A DNA stretch of 64,000 nucleotides from Nannocystis sp. RBIL2 (GCF_026626745.1 NZ_JAPNJW010000002.1:992001-1056000); one strand, 5' to 3'; positions 39,673 through 52,379 are shown, numbered from the stretch's first letter. Numbers and translations are program-made. Notes: generated from the letters alone by a model not told the origin.

Positions 39673-41175
39673 TCAGCGAGCCGGGCGGTCGGCGCCGGCG
39701 TAGTCGGTTTCGCCGTCGGTGGCCGGGCGCGGGTCGCCGTTGAAGTCGGTCGCGGGGTCGCCGTCCTTCCACACGGCGAGGGTCGCGATCGGCGTGTCGA
39801 GCTTGGCCTTGTACACGCCGCCGACCTGTCCCTCGAACCACGTCATCGCGTCGGCCATGGTGGCGGCGAGGTTGGTGTCACCGTCGGTCTTGCCCTCGTC
39901 GATCGCGGAGTTCTCGAACGTCGCGGTGGCGCAGTCGATCGACGGCGCGACGAACGCGATGATCACCGAGTTGCGGACTGTGGTCGTGCCGGCGTCGGGC
40001 ATGCACAGCAGCGAGCGGGCGCCGACCTCGGACAGGTTGTTGACGACCGTCGAGTAGACCAGGCTGAGCTCGTGGCCCTGGCCGGTGAGCAGGCCGCCGT
40101 AGTTCGACTCGGCGTTCGAGCCGTTGTTCGAGATGTAGCTGTTGACGATCGCCGTCGCGCCGGCGCCGAACGCCGACAGGCCGCCCGAGGTGTTCTTGTA
40201 GAACACGCTGCGGTTGAAGTGCGCGGTGCAGTCGGTGCCGACGTAGCCCTGGCGGTTGAGGCTGAAGGTCAGGTCGGTGCCCTGGAGCTGCGAGCCCGTG
40301 CAGGTCAGGCCGGTGTCGTCGGCGTTGCTGGCGAGGTTGAGCTTGCCGAGCAGGACCTTCGACGACGGGTTGATCTGCAGCGTCGGCCCGGCGTTCGAGC
40401 GGATCTTGGCGATGCCGCCGTCGCCGACGATCGCCAGGTTGCTCGCCTCGGGCACGACCAGCGACGGCTGGATGTAGTTGCCGGTCTTGACCTTGATGGT
40501 CCAGCCGAGCGACGGGTCGTTCATCGCCACGTGGTCGAGCGCGTGGGTGATCTGGCAGAACGGCGCGGCCATGGTGCCGTCGCCGATGTCGCACTGGGCG
40601 ACCCCGTCGACGTAGACCACGTACTCGAGCGCGAAGCAGGCCCCCGTCTCGCCGTTGCACGCGCTGTCCGGGCAGTCGTCGTGCTCGACGCAGCCGACGC
40701 ACTCGTTGGTGGCCGCGTCGCACACCGGCGTCGCGTCGGCGCAGAGGCCCTTGTTCTCCGGCGTGCACACCACGCAGGCGCCCGAGTCCGGGTTGCACAC
40801 CGGCGTGTCGGCGTCGACCTCGGCGCAGGTCGCGTCCGGGTCCGGCGTGCCGCCGCAGCCGACGCAGGCCTGGTCGACGCAGAACGGCTTCGCGGGGTCG
40901 GAGCAGTCGCCGTCGCCGGCGCAGCCCATGTTGCCGGTGGTCGGCCCGGTGGTCGACGTGCTCGTGGTGGTCGTCGACGTGTCGGTGTCCGTCGTCGGCG
41001 TGACCGTGGTCGTCGACGTCGTCGTCACGTCCGGGGTGGTCGTGTTCGACGTTTCGCTCGTCTCGCTGTCGGTCTCGGTCCCGCTCTCGGTCTCCCCGGG
41101 GGTGTAGGTCGGCGGACAGCCGGCGACCAGCGGCGCGCAGGCCAAGATTGCGACGGTCCAGTACTGTCGGGTCAT
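39673..41175 (-). CDS. Beta-helix lipoprotein, paralogue 1 of 5
   Basis: A 500-residue lipoprotein: signal peptide with lipobox LVAGC (Cys 20), a Thr/Ser/Asp linker to about 82, a Cys-rich region (about 83-185, with repeated TPVCDxxxxxCVxC and HDDCPDSACNGETGACF) and a right-handed beta-helix-like region (about 190-440; regular NSYISNNG, NRSVFYKNTSGG, STVVNN turns). It ends DFNGDPRPATDGETDYAGADR, recalling the choice-of-anchor Q end. AGGAG lies 6 bases before the ATG. It heads a set of five tandem paralogues and should be surface- or periplasm-exposed; a ligand or carbohydrate role is typical of such helices but not shown. Confidence 0.85.
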   Translation of the reverse strand: MTRQYWTVAILACAPLVAGCPPTYTPGETESGTETDSETSETSNTTTPDVTTTSTTTVTPTTDTDTSTTTTSTSTTGPTTGNMGCAGDGDCSDPAKPFCVDQACVGCGGTPDPDATCAEVDADTPVCNPDSGACVVCTPENKGLCADATPVCDAATNECVGCVEHDDCPDSACNGETGACFALEYVVYVDGVAQCDIGDGTMAAPFCQITHALDHVAMNDPSLGWTIKVKTGNYIQPSLVVPEASNLAIVGDGGIAKIRSNAGPTLQINPSSKVLLGKLNLASNADDTGLTCTGSQLQGTDLTFSLNRQGYVGTDCTAHFNRSVFYKNTSGGLSAFGAGATAIVNSYISNNGSNAESNYGGLLTGQGHELSLVYSTVVNNLSEVGARSLLCMPDAGTTTVRNSVIIAFVAPSIDCATATFENSAIDEGKTDGDTNLAATMADAMTWFEGQVGGVYKAKLDTPIATLAVWKDGDPATDFNGDPRPATDGETDYAGADRPAR

Positions 41176-41281
41176 CGGTAACTCCTAGTGCACAAAGGGG
41201 ATCGCGGCCAGGATGCACCGGGCCACGCGAGTTGTCCACAAAGCCATCCCCCGGACCGGAAAACTCGCCACCGGCCCGGCG

Positions 41282-41304
41282 ACCGCGGCGATTTCGGCCG
41301 CGGT
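41282..41304 (-). terminator. Hairpin ACCGCGGC-N7-GCCGCGGT after paralogue 2
   Basis: A perfect 8-base-pair stem with the loop GATTTCG, 15 bases after the stop of the minus-strand gene upstream. It is a plausible terminator before the promoter of paralogue 1. Confidence 0.55.
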
Positions 41305-41318
41305 GGCACAATTCACGC

Positions 41319-42884
41319 TCACGGCGGGGGCTGATCCGCCCCGGGGAAGCTGGGTGCGTCGGTCGGCCGCGGGTCGCCCTCGAAGTCGACGTCAGGGTCT
41401 CCCCCTTCGAACATCGCCACGCCGTCGAGCTTGCTGCCCGGCGTCGGCCGGTAGACACCCGGGATCGCCATGTCGGCGGTCACGAGCATCGGCACCTCGG
41501 CCGTCGCCACCCCGAGGTTGTCGTCGTTGGGCTCGTCGGTCGCAGCCGAGTACGCCGAGTGCGACACGACCTCGACGCCCTCGCAGTTGAAGGTGCTGTA
41601 GCCGACGGCGTTGAAGGCGATCGAGTTGCGCAGGCTGACCGCCTCGACGCCCGCGTCGGGCTCGCACTCCACCGACAGCCCGCCGCCGGTGTACGCGTTG
41701 TTGCCGACCAGCGTGACGTAGACCAGCGTGGCCGCGGCGCCGCCGGCCAGCGCGACGCCGCCGCGCGGGTTGTCGGCGTTGGCCTTGTCGCCGTTCTCGG
41801 TGATGAAGCTGTTCTCGAGCTTCACCGAGCCGCCCGACGCGAACACGCCCTCGCCGAGGTTCTTGTACAACACGCTCGCGCGCACCCGGACGTCGCAGTC
41901 GACCGCCGAGACGCCGCTGACGTGGTGCTGGCGGATCCACGAGCGATCGATCCACAGCTCGCCCGCGTCGCAGGCGACGCCGCTGCCGAGCTCGTTGTCG
42001 CGGATCTCGAGGCCGTCGAGGTAGACGCGGGCCTGGCTGCCGAGCCCGAGCGTCGCGTCGGCGCTGCCGGTGATCTCGACGGCGCCGTCGCCCGCGCGGA
42101 CGATGGCGACCACGCTCATGGCCGGCACCGCGAGCGGCTCGTCGTAGACGGCGGGGCGCACCAGGACGGCCTGGGGCTCGACCGCGATCCGCGTCAGCGC
42201 CTCGGAGATCGTGCACAGCGGCTCGGCCTCGCTGCCGCTCCCGGCGTCGTCGCAGTCGCCGGCGCCGTCGACCCACAGCGCGCTGCCGGCCGGGAAGCAC
42301 GCGCCCGTGGCGATGTCGCAGGCGCCGCTCGTGCACTCGTCGTGCTGCGTGCACGCGTGGCAGGTCTGCGTCTCGGGGTCGCACACCGGGGTCGCGCCGG
42401 TGCAGCCGGACGCGTCGCTCTCGGTGCAGGCGACGCACAGGCCGCTGGTCTCGTCGCAGGCCGGCGTGGCCAGATCGATCGCCGCGCAGCTGGCGATCCC
42501 GGAGCACGGCACACAGGCGCCCAGCGTGCTGCAGTAGGGCTCTTCGGGCCCGCAGGCCGCGTTGGGCTGGCCGTTCGCCGGCTCGCACTCACCGACCGAA
42601 GTGTCGGTCCCGGCGGTGGGTTGGTCGGTGTCCGTGTTCGTCTCGGTGACGCCGGTGCTGGTGTCGTCGAGGGGCACGCAGATCTTCGAGGCGCACACGA
42701 GGTTGCCGTCGCAGGTGCCGCCCGGGGTGCACTGACAGCCGACGCTGCCGACCGAGCAGTCCATGTTCCCGGTGGTCGTGTCGGCGCCCTCCGTGGTCGT
42801 CGAAGTCGGGTTCGTGCATGCGACGCCGAGGAAGACGCCGAATCCGAGCCACGAGGCCCAATGCGCTGGCGAGAGCCGCATCAT
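41319..42884 (-). CDS. Beta-helix lipoprotein, paralogue 2 of 5
   Basis: A 521-residue lipoprotein with lipobox GVAC (Cys 21 of the MMRLSPAHW start), a Thr/Ser/Asn linker, a Cys-rich part (CQCTPGGTCDGNLVCASKICV, then the paralogue-type CNP..CVAC and HDECTSGACDIATGACFP), a beta-helix-like region (ENSFITENGDKANADN; RNSIAFNAVG) and the conserved end DFEGDPRPTDAPSFPGADQ. The helix differs in sequence from its neighbours by more than half of positions by eye, suggesting old duplication and divergence. The ATG pair makes the exact start uncertain by one codon. Confidence 0.83.
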   Translation of the reverse strand: MMRLSPAHWASWLGFGVFLGVACTNPTSTTTEGADTTTGNMDCSVGSVGCQCTPGGTCDGNLVCASKICVPLDDTSTGVTETNTDTDQPTAGTDTSVGECEPANGQPNAACGPEEPYCSTLGACVPCSGIASCAAIDLATPACDETSGLCVACTESDASGCTGATPVCDPETQTCHACTQHDECTSGACDIATGACFPAGSALWVDGAGDCDDAGSGSEAEPLCTISEALTRIAVEPQAVLVRPAVYDEPLAVPAMSVVAIVRAGDGAVEITGSADATLGLGSQARVYLDGLEIRDNELGSGVACDAGELWIDRSWIRQHHVSGVSAVDCDVRVRASVLYKNLGEGVFASGGSVKLENSFITENGDKANADNPRGGVALAGGAAATLVYVTLVGNNAYTGGGLSVECEPDAGVEAVSLRNSIAFNAVGYSTFNCEGVEVVSHSAYSAATDEPNDDNLGVATAEVPMLVTADMAIPGVYRPTPGSKLDGVAMFEGGDPDVDFEGDPRPTDAPSFPGADQPPP

Positions 42885-43052
42885 TCGCTCGAGTATTCCC
42901 GTTCGCCGGCCCGGTCGCAACCTGTCCCCGAAGACATCTCATGAACGCGCGCAGGCGCGCGCCCGCGCGCTGCGATCGAGCGCGAGCCGTCACGCGCGAC
43001 GAGGACGGCGCAGGAGCGCCGCGCTCGTCACACGCGACGTCGACGACGTCGA

Positions 43053-44606
43053 TCACGGCAAGCGATCGGCGCCGGCCCAGTCGGGCGCGAGGTCGACGTC
43101 GGGCCGCGGGTCGCCGTCGTAGTCGACCGCGGGATCGCCGGTGCGCCAGAGCCCCCGATCCGCGAACGGCGCTCCGGCCTTGACGTGGAAGTCACCGCTC
43201 GCGGCGTCCTTGAACCACGCCGACAGGGCCGAGACCTCGACCGTCACGTTGCGACCGGCGAGCAGGTTGCTGTCGACGATGCTGTCGCTGGCGGTAGCGC
43301 CGTCGCAGGTGACCGAGGTCCCCTGCGACTGGCCGAACAGCACGACGTTGCGCAGGGCGACGGACCCGGGGTCGTCGCAGTGGAGCGAGTCGGCGGTCCC
43401 GTCGCTGTTGTTGCCGATGATGGTCGCGTAGACGACGTCGAGCTCGCCGCTGACGACGTGGACGCCGGCGTACTGCGAGAAGTTGCCGCCGTTCGAGGTG
43501 ACGAAGGTGTTCTCGATCCGGGTCGTCCCCTTCTCGACCTTGATCCCGCCGCCCGGGTTCGCGTAGAGGCGCGAGCGCCGGATCTGCAGGGTGCAGCCGA
43601 TCGCGTCGATCGCCACCGACTCACGCGACGAGAACTCGACCGAGTCGGTCCACACCTCGGCGTTGAGGCACACCAGGCCGTTGCCGGCCGACATCGAGCT
43701 GCCGACGAAGCGCAGGTCCTTGAGGTAGACGCGGGCGTCGTCGTTGACGAGCAGCGCGTCGACGTCGACGTCGATCGCGGGCGCCCCGCCCTCGCCGACG
43801 ATCGCCACGATGCGGTTGCTGCCGACGTCGATCTTGGTCTTGTACGCCGACGGCCCCGGCCGCACGCGCACGAGCGTCGGCGTGTCGGTGCCGATGGTGG
43901 CGATGGCGTCCTGGATCTCGCAGAACGGGTTCTCTTCGCTGCCGTCGCCGCCGCAGGTCGCCTGGCGGTCGACCCACAGTGAGTCCTCGAAGCAGGCGCC
44001 GGTGGCGATGTTGCAGGCGCCGCTGGGGCACTGCTCGTGGGCGACGCAGCTGGAGCAGGCGTTGGCATCGAGGTCGCACACCGGCGTGTTGCCGCCGCAG
44101 ACGGAGGCGTCGGCCTCGGTACACTCGACGCACAGGCCCGAGGCGGCGTCGCACGCCGGCTTGGCGGCGTCGACGTCGGCGCAGCTGGTGAGGCCCGAAC
44201 AGTCGGCGCACACGCCCTCGGCGAGGCAGTACGGCGCGGTCTCGGGGCACTGCTGCGAGACGCCCGGGCCGTCGTCGCACTGCGGGGTCTCGGTGGTCAT
44301 CGAGGCGCCCGTGGGATCGGTCGTGCCGGTCTCGGTCTCGCTCGCCGTGGTCGGCGTCGTCGGGCCCGTCGTGAGCGTGACCTCGGAGGTCACGTTGCTG
44401 TCCTCGACGCAGTAACCCGACGCACACACGAGCCCGGGGTCGCAGCCGTTGGCCTCGCACACGCAGTTGAGCGAGCCGGGCTGACAGCCTTCGCTGTCGC
44501 TCTCGGACGACGTTTCGGTCTGCGGGCCGCCCGGCGTACAGGCCGCCGCGAGAAAGCCGAGGCCGAGGCCGAACCAGAGGCCCCGACAAGACAAGGAGAT
44601 ACGCAT
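43053..44606 (-). CDS. Beta-helix lipoprotein, paralogue 3 of 5
   Basis: A 517-residue lipoprotein starting MRISLSCRGLW with lipobox LAAAC. After a Ser/Thr/Glu linker come CVCEANGCDPGLVCASGYCVE and the Cys-rich repeats TPVCDLDANACSSCVAHEQCPSGACN, then the beta-helix-like part (NTFVTSNGGNFS; VYATIIGNNS; LRNVVLFGQS) and the end DYDGDPRPDVDLAPDWAGADRLP. A longer frame upstream exists but lacks a signal peptide, so the later ATG is used. Likely surface-exposed; no binding partner apparent. Confidence 0.83.
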   Translation of the reverse strand: MRISLSCRGLWFGLGLGFLAAACTPGGPQTETSSESDSEGCQPGSLNCVCEANGCDPGLVCASGYCVEDSNVTSEVTLTTGPTTPTTASETETGTTDPTGASMTTETPQCDDGPGVSQQCPETAPYCLAEGVCADCSGLTSCADVDAAKPACDAASGLCVECTEADASVCGGNTPVCDLDANACSSCVAHEQCPSGACNIATGACFEDSLWVDRQATCGGDGSEENPFCEIQDAIATIGTDTPTLVRVRPGPSAYKTKIDVGSNRIVAIVGEGGAPAIDVDVDALLVNDDARVYLKDLRFVGSSMSAGNGLVCLNAEVWTDSVEFSSRESVAIDAIGCTLQIRRSRLYANPGGGIKVEKGTTRIENTFVTSNGGNFSQYAGVHVVSGELDVVYATIIGNNSDGTADSLHCDDPGSVALRNVVLFGQSQGTSVTCDGATASDSIVDSNLLAGRNVTVEVSALSAWFKDAASGDFHVKAGAPFADRGLWRTGDPAVDYDGDPRPDVDLAPDWAGADRLP

Positions 44607-44708
44607 GGTCCCGGCAGTATCCCCAAGGGTCTCACGGGCCGCAATCCGAGCCGTTCGCGCGCCCACGCGCAAGCCCGTGCGCACCCGCGCGCGACCGCGC
44701 ACGCGGGT

Positions 44709-46475
44709 TCACGGACCCATGACGTCGGCGCCGACGTAGTCGGGCTGCGTGTCCTTGGCCTTCCGCGCCTGGCCGTCGAAGTCGACCTGCGGATCGCCCT
44801 TCTCCCACGACGCGAACTCGAGATCCTTCGCCTGGCCGACCGGCGGCTCCGGATTGATCGGGCGCGCACCCGACAACGAGTTGGTCAGGAAGTACCCGAG
44901 AACGTCCTCACCGGCCTTCTTGCTGTTTCCGGTCTTGAACTCGTCGCTGTCGAGCAGCGTGGTCTGGATGCTCAGCTTCATGGAGCACTTGATCGACATC
45001 GCGTTGCCCATCGGCTTGCGGCCGATGACCGAGTTGCGGATCTGGCCGTCCACGGTCTCGCCGACGCAGTGGATCGAGTCGCCGCGGGCTAACACGTCGT
45101 TCGGGTCGATCTCGGCGTTGTTGCCGAGGATCCCGCTGAAGTTGATGTCGAGGGTGGCGTTCTCGGCGAAGATGCCGCCGCCGCCGTCGCTCTGCACGTG
45201 CTGGTTGTCGGAGATGTAGCTGTTGATCATGTGGAGCTCGCAGTGCTGCTCGGCGCAGTTGAGCTCCACGCCCTCGGTCCGGCTGTTGTACACGCTCGAC
45301 CGCCGCAGATACACGTCGCACCCGATCGAGCGGATGCCGGAGCCGCGGGTGTCGCGGATGTAGCTGTCGTCGAGGAACACGCTCGAGTTCTGCAAGCAGC
45401 CGACGCCGACGGCGTTGTCGTCCTGGTTGCTGATGCTGTAGATGCTGAAGTTGTTGACGTAGGCGACGACGTTGGCGCCGACGGTGATGACCGGCCCGTT
45501 CGACTCCAGCCGCGTGTGCTGCTTCTGGCCCAGGTCCTGCTGCGGGAAGCTGCCCACGTGGACGAACGCGTAGCTGATCGGCTCCTGGACGTCGACCGAC
45601 GGGATGTGGATGTCGCCGTGGAACGTGGCGGCGTCGGTCTCGAGGAATTTGAAGGTCCAGCCGCTGGTCGGCCCCTCCGACTGCGCGTGGTCGATCGCCA
45701 GGTTGGCGTTGCAGTACGGCGCATCTTCGTAGCCGCCCTGGCCCACCTTGTTGGTGCACTTCTTGTCGATCTCGAGGCCGTGGCGGATGTAGAGCACCTT
45801 GTCGGTCGGGAAGCACTCGCGCTTCAGGATGTCGCAGGCGGTGTCGGGGCAGTGGCTGTGCTCGAAGCAGCCCTCGCAGGTGTTGTTGGCGGGGTTGCAC
45901 GCCGGCGTCGCCCCCGTGCAGAGCGACGGGTCGTCGAGCGTGCAGGCGACGCACTGGCCGTCGTCGGGGTTGCAGATCGGCTTGTCCGGATCGACGAGCG
46001 AGCAGCCGTCGGGCGGGAGCACGGTGCAGCCGCCGCACACCCCGGCGTCGGAGCAGAACGGCTGCTGGGCGTCGATGTCCATGCACTCGACGTTCGGCTG
46101 GCCGTCGGTCGGGTTGCACGGGGTCGCCGGCCCGGTCGTGGAGACGTCGCTGTCCGTCGTGACGGGCTCAGCCGTGGTGCTCTCCGTGGTCTCGTCGGGG
46201 CCGCTCTGGCTGGTCGTGGTGTCCTCGGCGGGCACGCACTTCTGCTCGGGGGAGCAGCTGAGGCCATCGTTGCAGGCGCCGCCCTGCGTGCACGCGCACC
46301 CGAGGTCACCGATGGGGCACTCGTCGCCGGTGCTGCCCATCGTCTGAGTCTGAGCGCCCGTCGTCGGGTCGGAGTCCGTGTCCGTTCCAGTGGCGGACGG
46401 CGTCGGCGGACAGGCGCCGAGGACGACGGTAGAGGCGAGGAACGTCACATAAGACCAGGCACGGGGTGAACGCAT
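44709..46475 (-). CDS. Beta-helix lipoprotein, paralogue 4 of 5
   Basis: A 588-residue lipoprotein with lipobox LGAC, Thr/Ser/Asp linker, the short Cys module DLGCACTQGGACNDGLSCSPEQKCVP, then the Cys-rich repeats (CNPANNTCEGCFEHSHCPDTACDILKRECFP), and the longest beta-helix-like region of the five (about 255-550; NFSIYSISNQDDN, DSYIRDTRGSGIRSIGC, NSYISDNQHVQS). It ends DFDGQARKAKDTQPDYVGADVM. A probable stem of GC arms lies after the stop. The helix carries insertions relative to the others. Confidence 0.83.
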   Translation of the reverse strand: MRSPRAWSYVTFLASTVVLGACPPTPSATGTDTDSDPTTGAQTQTMGSTGDECPIGDLGCACTQGGACNDGLSCSPEQKCVPAEDTTTSQSGPDETTESTTAEPVTTDSDVSTTGPATPCNPTDGQPNVECMDIDAQQPFCSDAGVCGGCTVLPPDGCSLVDPDKPICNPDDGQCVACTLDDPSLCTGATPACNPANNTCEGCFEHSHCPDTACDILKRECFPTDKVLYIRHGLEIDKKCTNKVGQGGYEDAPYCNANLAIDHAQSEGPTSGWTFKFLETDAATFHGDIHIPSVDVQEPISYAFVHVGSFPQQDLGQKQHTRLESNGPVITVGANVVAYVNNFSIYSISNQDDNAVGVGCLQNSSVFLDDSYIRDTRGSGIRSIGCDVYLRRSSVYNSRTEGVELNCAEQHCELHMINSYISDNQHVQSDGGGGIFAENATLDINFSGILGNNAEIDPNDVLARGDSIHCVGETVDGQIRNSVIGRKPMGNAMSIKCSMKLSIQTTLLDSDEFKTGNSKKAGEDVLGYFLTNSLSGARPINPEPPVGQAKDLEFASWEKGDPQVDFDGQARKAKDTQPDYVGADVMGP

Positions 46476-46641
46476 GGCAAGTTCGATTATCGCTCACCAT
46501 CCGGGGCCCGACAACCGGAGACCCGAAGGGCGGCGACCGAACCACGTATCCACGGCACACCCCTGAACGAACAATCAGGCGGCTACGCGGGCTCCGGCCG
46601 CCGCTCTGGCCGGAAAACCCTGCGCGCCGCCGCACCCACAT

Positions 46642-48357
46642 CTAGAGCGGCTGCCTGGCTCCGGCGAAGCTGGGCTCGTCGGTGGGGATCGCCGCGTCGC
46701 CGGTGAAGTCGGACAGCGGATCGCCTTCGGCCCAGGTCGCCATGTCCTCGAGCGGGTCCACGTCCATGCCGTTCTTCGGCGTGTAGACGTCCTGGATCGG
46801 CGCGTTGAACCACTGCCCCATCACGCTGGTGACCGCGGCCGTGTCGCCGACCTCTTCGATGCGCCCGTTCTCGAACGCGAGCCGCGGGTCCATGTCGTTG
46901 CAGTTGGTGATCTTGGCGACGCCCACCACCGCCGAGTTGCGGACCACGATGTCCTGACCGTTGCCCACGCAGTTGAAGGTCGACACCGAGTTGACCACCT
47001 GGTTGCGGGCGATGGTCGAGTACGTGATGTGGGCCTTGGCGTTCGTCAGGAAGTTGAACGCCGGGTGCTGGGCCGTGAGCGCGCCGCTGTCGACGATGAA
47101 GCTGTTCTCGATCCGCAGCTCGCTGTTGGCGAGCTGCATCGCCGCGCCGCAGCGGATGATCCGCGAGCGGTGGACGAACACCTTGCAGGCCGAGGCGTCG
47201 ATGGCCCGCGCCGCGTTGATGCTGTTGCCGTCCCAGAACGAGTCGTGGGCCCACAGCGAACCGCCGGCGCACTTGACGATCGAGCCCTGACCGAAGCGCA
47301 GCTTGATCCCCGACAGGTACAGCCTGGCGTTGGCGTTGACCGAGACCGGCGTGCCGATGATGTCCTGGCCGTTGATCTCGGGCATGGTCGCGGTGTGCTT
47401 GATGATCGCCACCACCTTGTCCTGCGGCACGGCCAGGCCGCCGGGCGCGGTGCCGCTGGCCATCAGGCGGATGGTGATCTTGGCCGCACCCTCGAGCGGG
47501 ACGTCGGTCAGCTTGCAGAACGGGCTGTCGGCGGTCAGGCCGGTCTTGGCCTGGCAGTCGGTCTTGCTGCCCTGGACGAAGAACACCGTGCCCTCGGTGT
47601 CGGGGAAGCAGCTGCCCTCGAAGATGTCGCAGGCCCCGGTGCCGCACTGCGCGTGCTCGGTGCACGGGACGCAGGTGTGGCTCTGCTCGTCGCACACGGG
47701 CGTGGCGCCGCTGCACTGCTGCGCCTCGTCCGGCGTGCACTCGACGCACTTGCCCGAGGCCTCGTCGCACGCCGGAGTGGCGGGGTCGACGTCGGTGCAG
47801 GTCTTGCCCTCCGGCAGCGAGGTGCACCAGCCGCACTGATTTTCGGCGACGCAGTACTGCTCGCCGCACATCGGGTCGTTGAGGTTCGTCGGATCGCACA
47901 TCGTCTGGATGGTCGTCTCCGGCACCTCGGTGGTGCTGGTGTCGGTCGTCGTCTCGGTCGTCGTCTCGGTCGTCGACGTCGGCCCCATGGTCGTGACGCC
48001 GACCGTCGTGCCGTCGGTCATCGTCTCGGTCGTCTCGGTGCTCGTCGGCAACGTGGTGGGGTCGCCGGTCGGACCGACCGTGCCGGGCTCGGTGGTCGGC
48101 TCCGTGGTGCCGCCGCTCTCGCGACACTGCGGGTCGATCGAGTCGGCCTCGCTCTCGGGCACGCAGCCGTTGTTTTCGGCGACGCACACGTTGCACACGA
48201 AGCCCGCGGGACACGGGTTTTCGGCCCCGTTCTCATGGTAGCCGCAGTGGGCGGTGTTGGTGATGAAGCAGCCGCCCGCGAAGCCGATCAGCGCGCCGCC
48301 TCCGAGCAGCAACGTCAGCGTTCGCACCCCGAGTCCACGCAACCCAAGCTCCGACAT
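46642..48357 (-). CDS. Beta-helix lipoprotein, paralogue 5 of 5
   Basis: A 571-residue lipoprotein with lipobox FAGGC, a long run of Thr/Ser/Glu (TSTTETTTETTTDTSTTEV), a distinct N-terminal Cys part (TAHCGYHENGAENPCPAGF, VCNVCVAENNGC), the shared Cys-rich repeats (CDEQSHTCVPCTEHAQCGTGACDIFEGSCFP), a beta-helix-like region and the end DFTGDAAIPTDEPSFAGARQ. GAGG lies five bases before the ATG. It begins 30 bases after the stop of the 48388 gene and may be co-transcribed with it. Confidence 0.83.
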   Translation of the reverse strand: MSELGLRGLGVRTLTLLLGGGALIGFAGGCFITNTAHCGYHENGAENPCPAGFVCNVCVAENNGCVPESEADSIDPQCRESGGTTEPTTEPGTVGPTGDPTTLPTSTETTETMTDGTTVGVTTMGPTSTTETTTETTTDTSTTEVPETTIQTMCDPTNLNDPMCGEQYCVAENQCGWCTSLPEGKTCTDVDPATPACDEASGKCVECTPDEAQQCSGATPVCDEQSHTCVPCTEHAQCGTGACDIFEGSCFPDTEGTVFFVQGSKTDCQAKTGLTADSPFCKLTDVPLEGAAKITIRLMASGTAPGGLAVPQDKVVAIIKHTATMPEINGQDIIGTPVSVNANARLYLSGIKLRFGQGSIVKCAGGSLWAHDSFWDGNSINAARAIDASACKVFVHRSRIIRCGAAMQLANSELRIENSFIVDSGALTAQHPAFNFLTNAKAHITYSTIARNQVVNSVSTFNCVGNGQDIVVRNSAVVGVAKITNCNDMDPRLAFENGRIEEVGDTAAVTSVMGQWFNAPIQDVYTPKNGMDVDPLEDMATWAEGDPLSDFTGDAAIPTDEPSFAGARQPL

Positions 48358-48387
48358 AAGTACCTCTAACCTCGACCCCGAAGGGTA

Positions 48388-49308
48388 TCAGAAGCGGCCG
48401 GACCACTGCAGCCCGACCACGCCCGCGCCGAAGCTGGGTACGAGCGCGGTCTGCGAGGCCCGGGACTTGCGGTGGCCGACGACGAACAACGCCACGCCGG
48501 CGAGCGCGGCCGCGCCGCCGATTCCGAGCGTCACGTAACCCGGAAGCGTAGTGCTGCGAAACTCGTAGCCGATGTTCGGATCGAGCTGGCGATCGGGCAG
48601 CACCGCGAGGCCGACGCCCACGCCGATGCCGACCACGCCGGCGGCCATGAGGCCGATGCCGGCCTTGCACAGCGGGTGCATCGGCGATGCGTCGGTGCCC
48701 GGACCTCCGACTGCCGCGGGACCGCCCGGCGTCGCGGCGGTGTCGCTGGTCGTCGGCGTCGCGGCGGCCTCGGCCTGCTTGTTGTCGGCGTCGACCTTGG
48801 CGTTGTACTCGTCGATGTAGACGCGCAGCTGCTGCAACGCGAGGCGAGCGTCGGTGCCGACCTTCTCGACCAGCTCCTTCTCGATGCAGTCGACACACTC
48901 GCCGCGCAAGCTGCCGCCCGAGATGGCCTGGTCGCTGCCGTGGCGCACGTCGATCGTGTAGCTCCACCCGATCGCGTCGCCTCCGAGCTCGCTGACCTTG
49001 ATGGCGACCTTCGGCAGGCCGGCGTCCTTGCCCTCGGTGATGTTGAACGCCTTCATGGCGTCGACCACCCGGGCCTGGATCCGCGGGGTCATCAGCTGGC
49101 CTTCCTCGCCGGCGGCCGCGGTGTCGATGGCGACCAAGGCCGACGCGGCCAGCCGTTCGCGCTTGGCCGGCGGCGGCTTGGGCATTCCACGCGAGGCCGG
49201 CGGCAACAGGACGCGTTCGGCTTGCGCCGGCTGCGACGGCGCGCTACGGCAGACCCCAGGCGCAGGCGAGAGGACGAGCGAGAGGGCGACCAGGATCGAG
49301 GCGTACAT
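48388..49308 (-). CDS. Exported protein with two C-terminal helices
   Basis: A 306-residue protein with a signal peptide (MYASILVALSLVLSPAPGVCRS), a mixed alpha/beta domain of about 60-180 (RERLAASALVAIDTAAAGEEGQLMTPRIQARVVDAMKAFN...; VSELGGDAIGWSYTIDV), resembling a small region of envelope-biogenesis proteins, a Thr/Ala/Gly linker and two membrane helices near the C-terminus. The end GAGVVGLQWSGRF resembles that of the 15885 protein. The ATG at codon 7 of a GTG-started frame is used. Function unknown. Confidence 0.7.
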   Translation of the reverse strand: MYASILVALSLVLSPAPGVCRSAPSQPAQAERVLLPPASRGMPKPPPAKRERLAASALVAIDTAAAGEEGQLMTPRIQARVVDAMKAFNITEGKDAGLPKVAIKVSELGGDAIGWSYTIDVRHGSDQAISGGSLRGECVDCIEKELVEKVGTDARLALQQLRVYIDEYNAKVDADNKQAEAAATPTTSDTAATPGGPAAVGGPGTDASPMHPLCKAGIGLMAAGVVGIGVGVGLAVLPDRQLDPNIGYEFRSTTLPGYVTLGIGGAAALAGVALFVVGHRKSRASQTALVPSFGAGVVGLQWSGRF

Positions 49309-49490
49309 GAGCGCGGGGGGACCCAAAGGGCCAGGAGCGGCGGGCTAAGGTGACACCACCTGCCCCACTCTGACAAGGGTGGCGCCAATTATGGCCCCAC
49401 ACCTCCCCGCGCGTCCACTTCTCAGAGGCTTCGGGCGGCGCGCGTTCGCGCCTTGATCCCGGCGCGATCACGCAGGCCCGAACCTGCGCG

Positions 49491-52340
<2,850 letters not shown>

Positions 52341-52363
52341 GTGTGTGCCAAACGCTACCACGA

Positions 52364-52379
52364 CTCGGCACTTTCCGAG
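52364..52379. promoter_or_regulatory. Short inverted repeat CTCGG-N6-CCGAG between divergent genes
   Basis: The only palindrome in the 56-base gap between the double-kinase start and the DUF4388 gene start. It could be an operator shared by both, which would link their expression; no -10/-35 pair is clear. Confidence 0.4.

Noticed and set aside
41148..42944. Long plus-strand frames opposite the five beta-helix lipoproteins
   Set aside because: They are complementary shadows of the lipoprotein genes; they change composition at the lipoprotein borders and have no signal peptide or domain.
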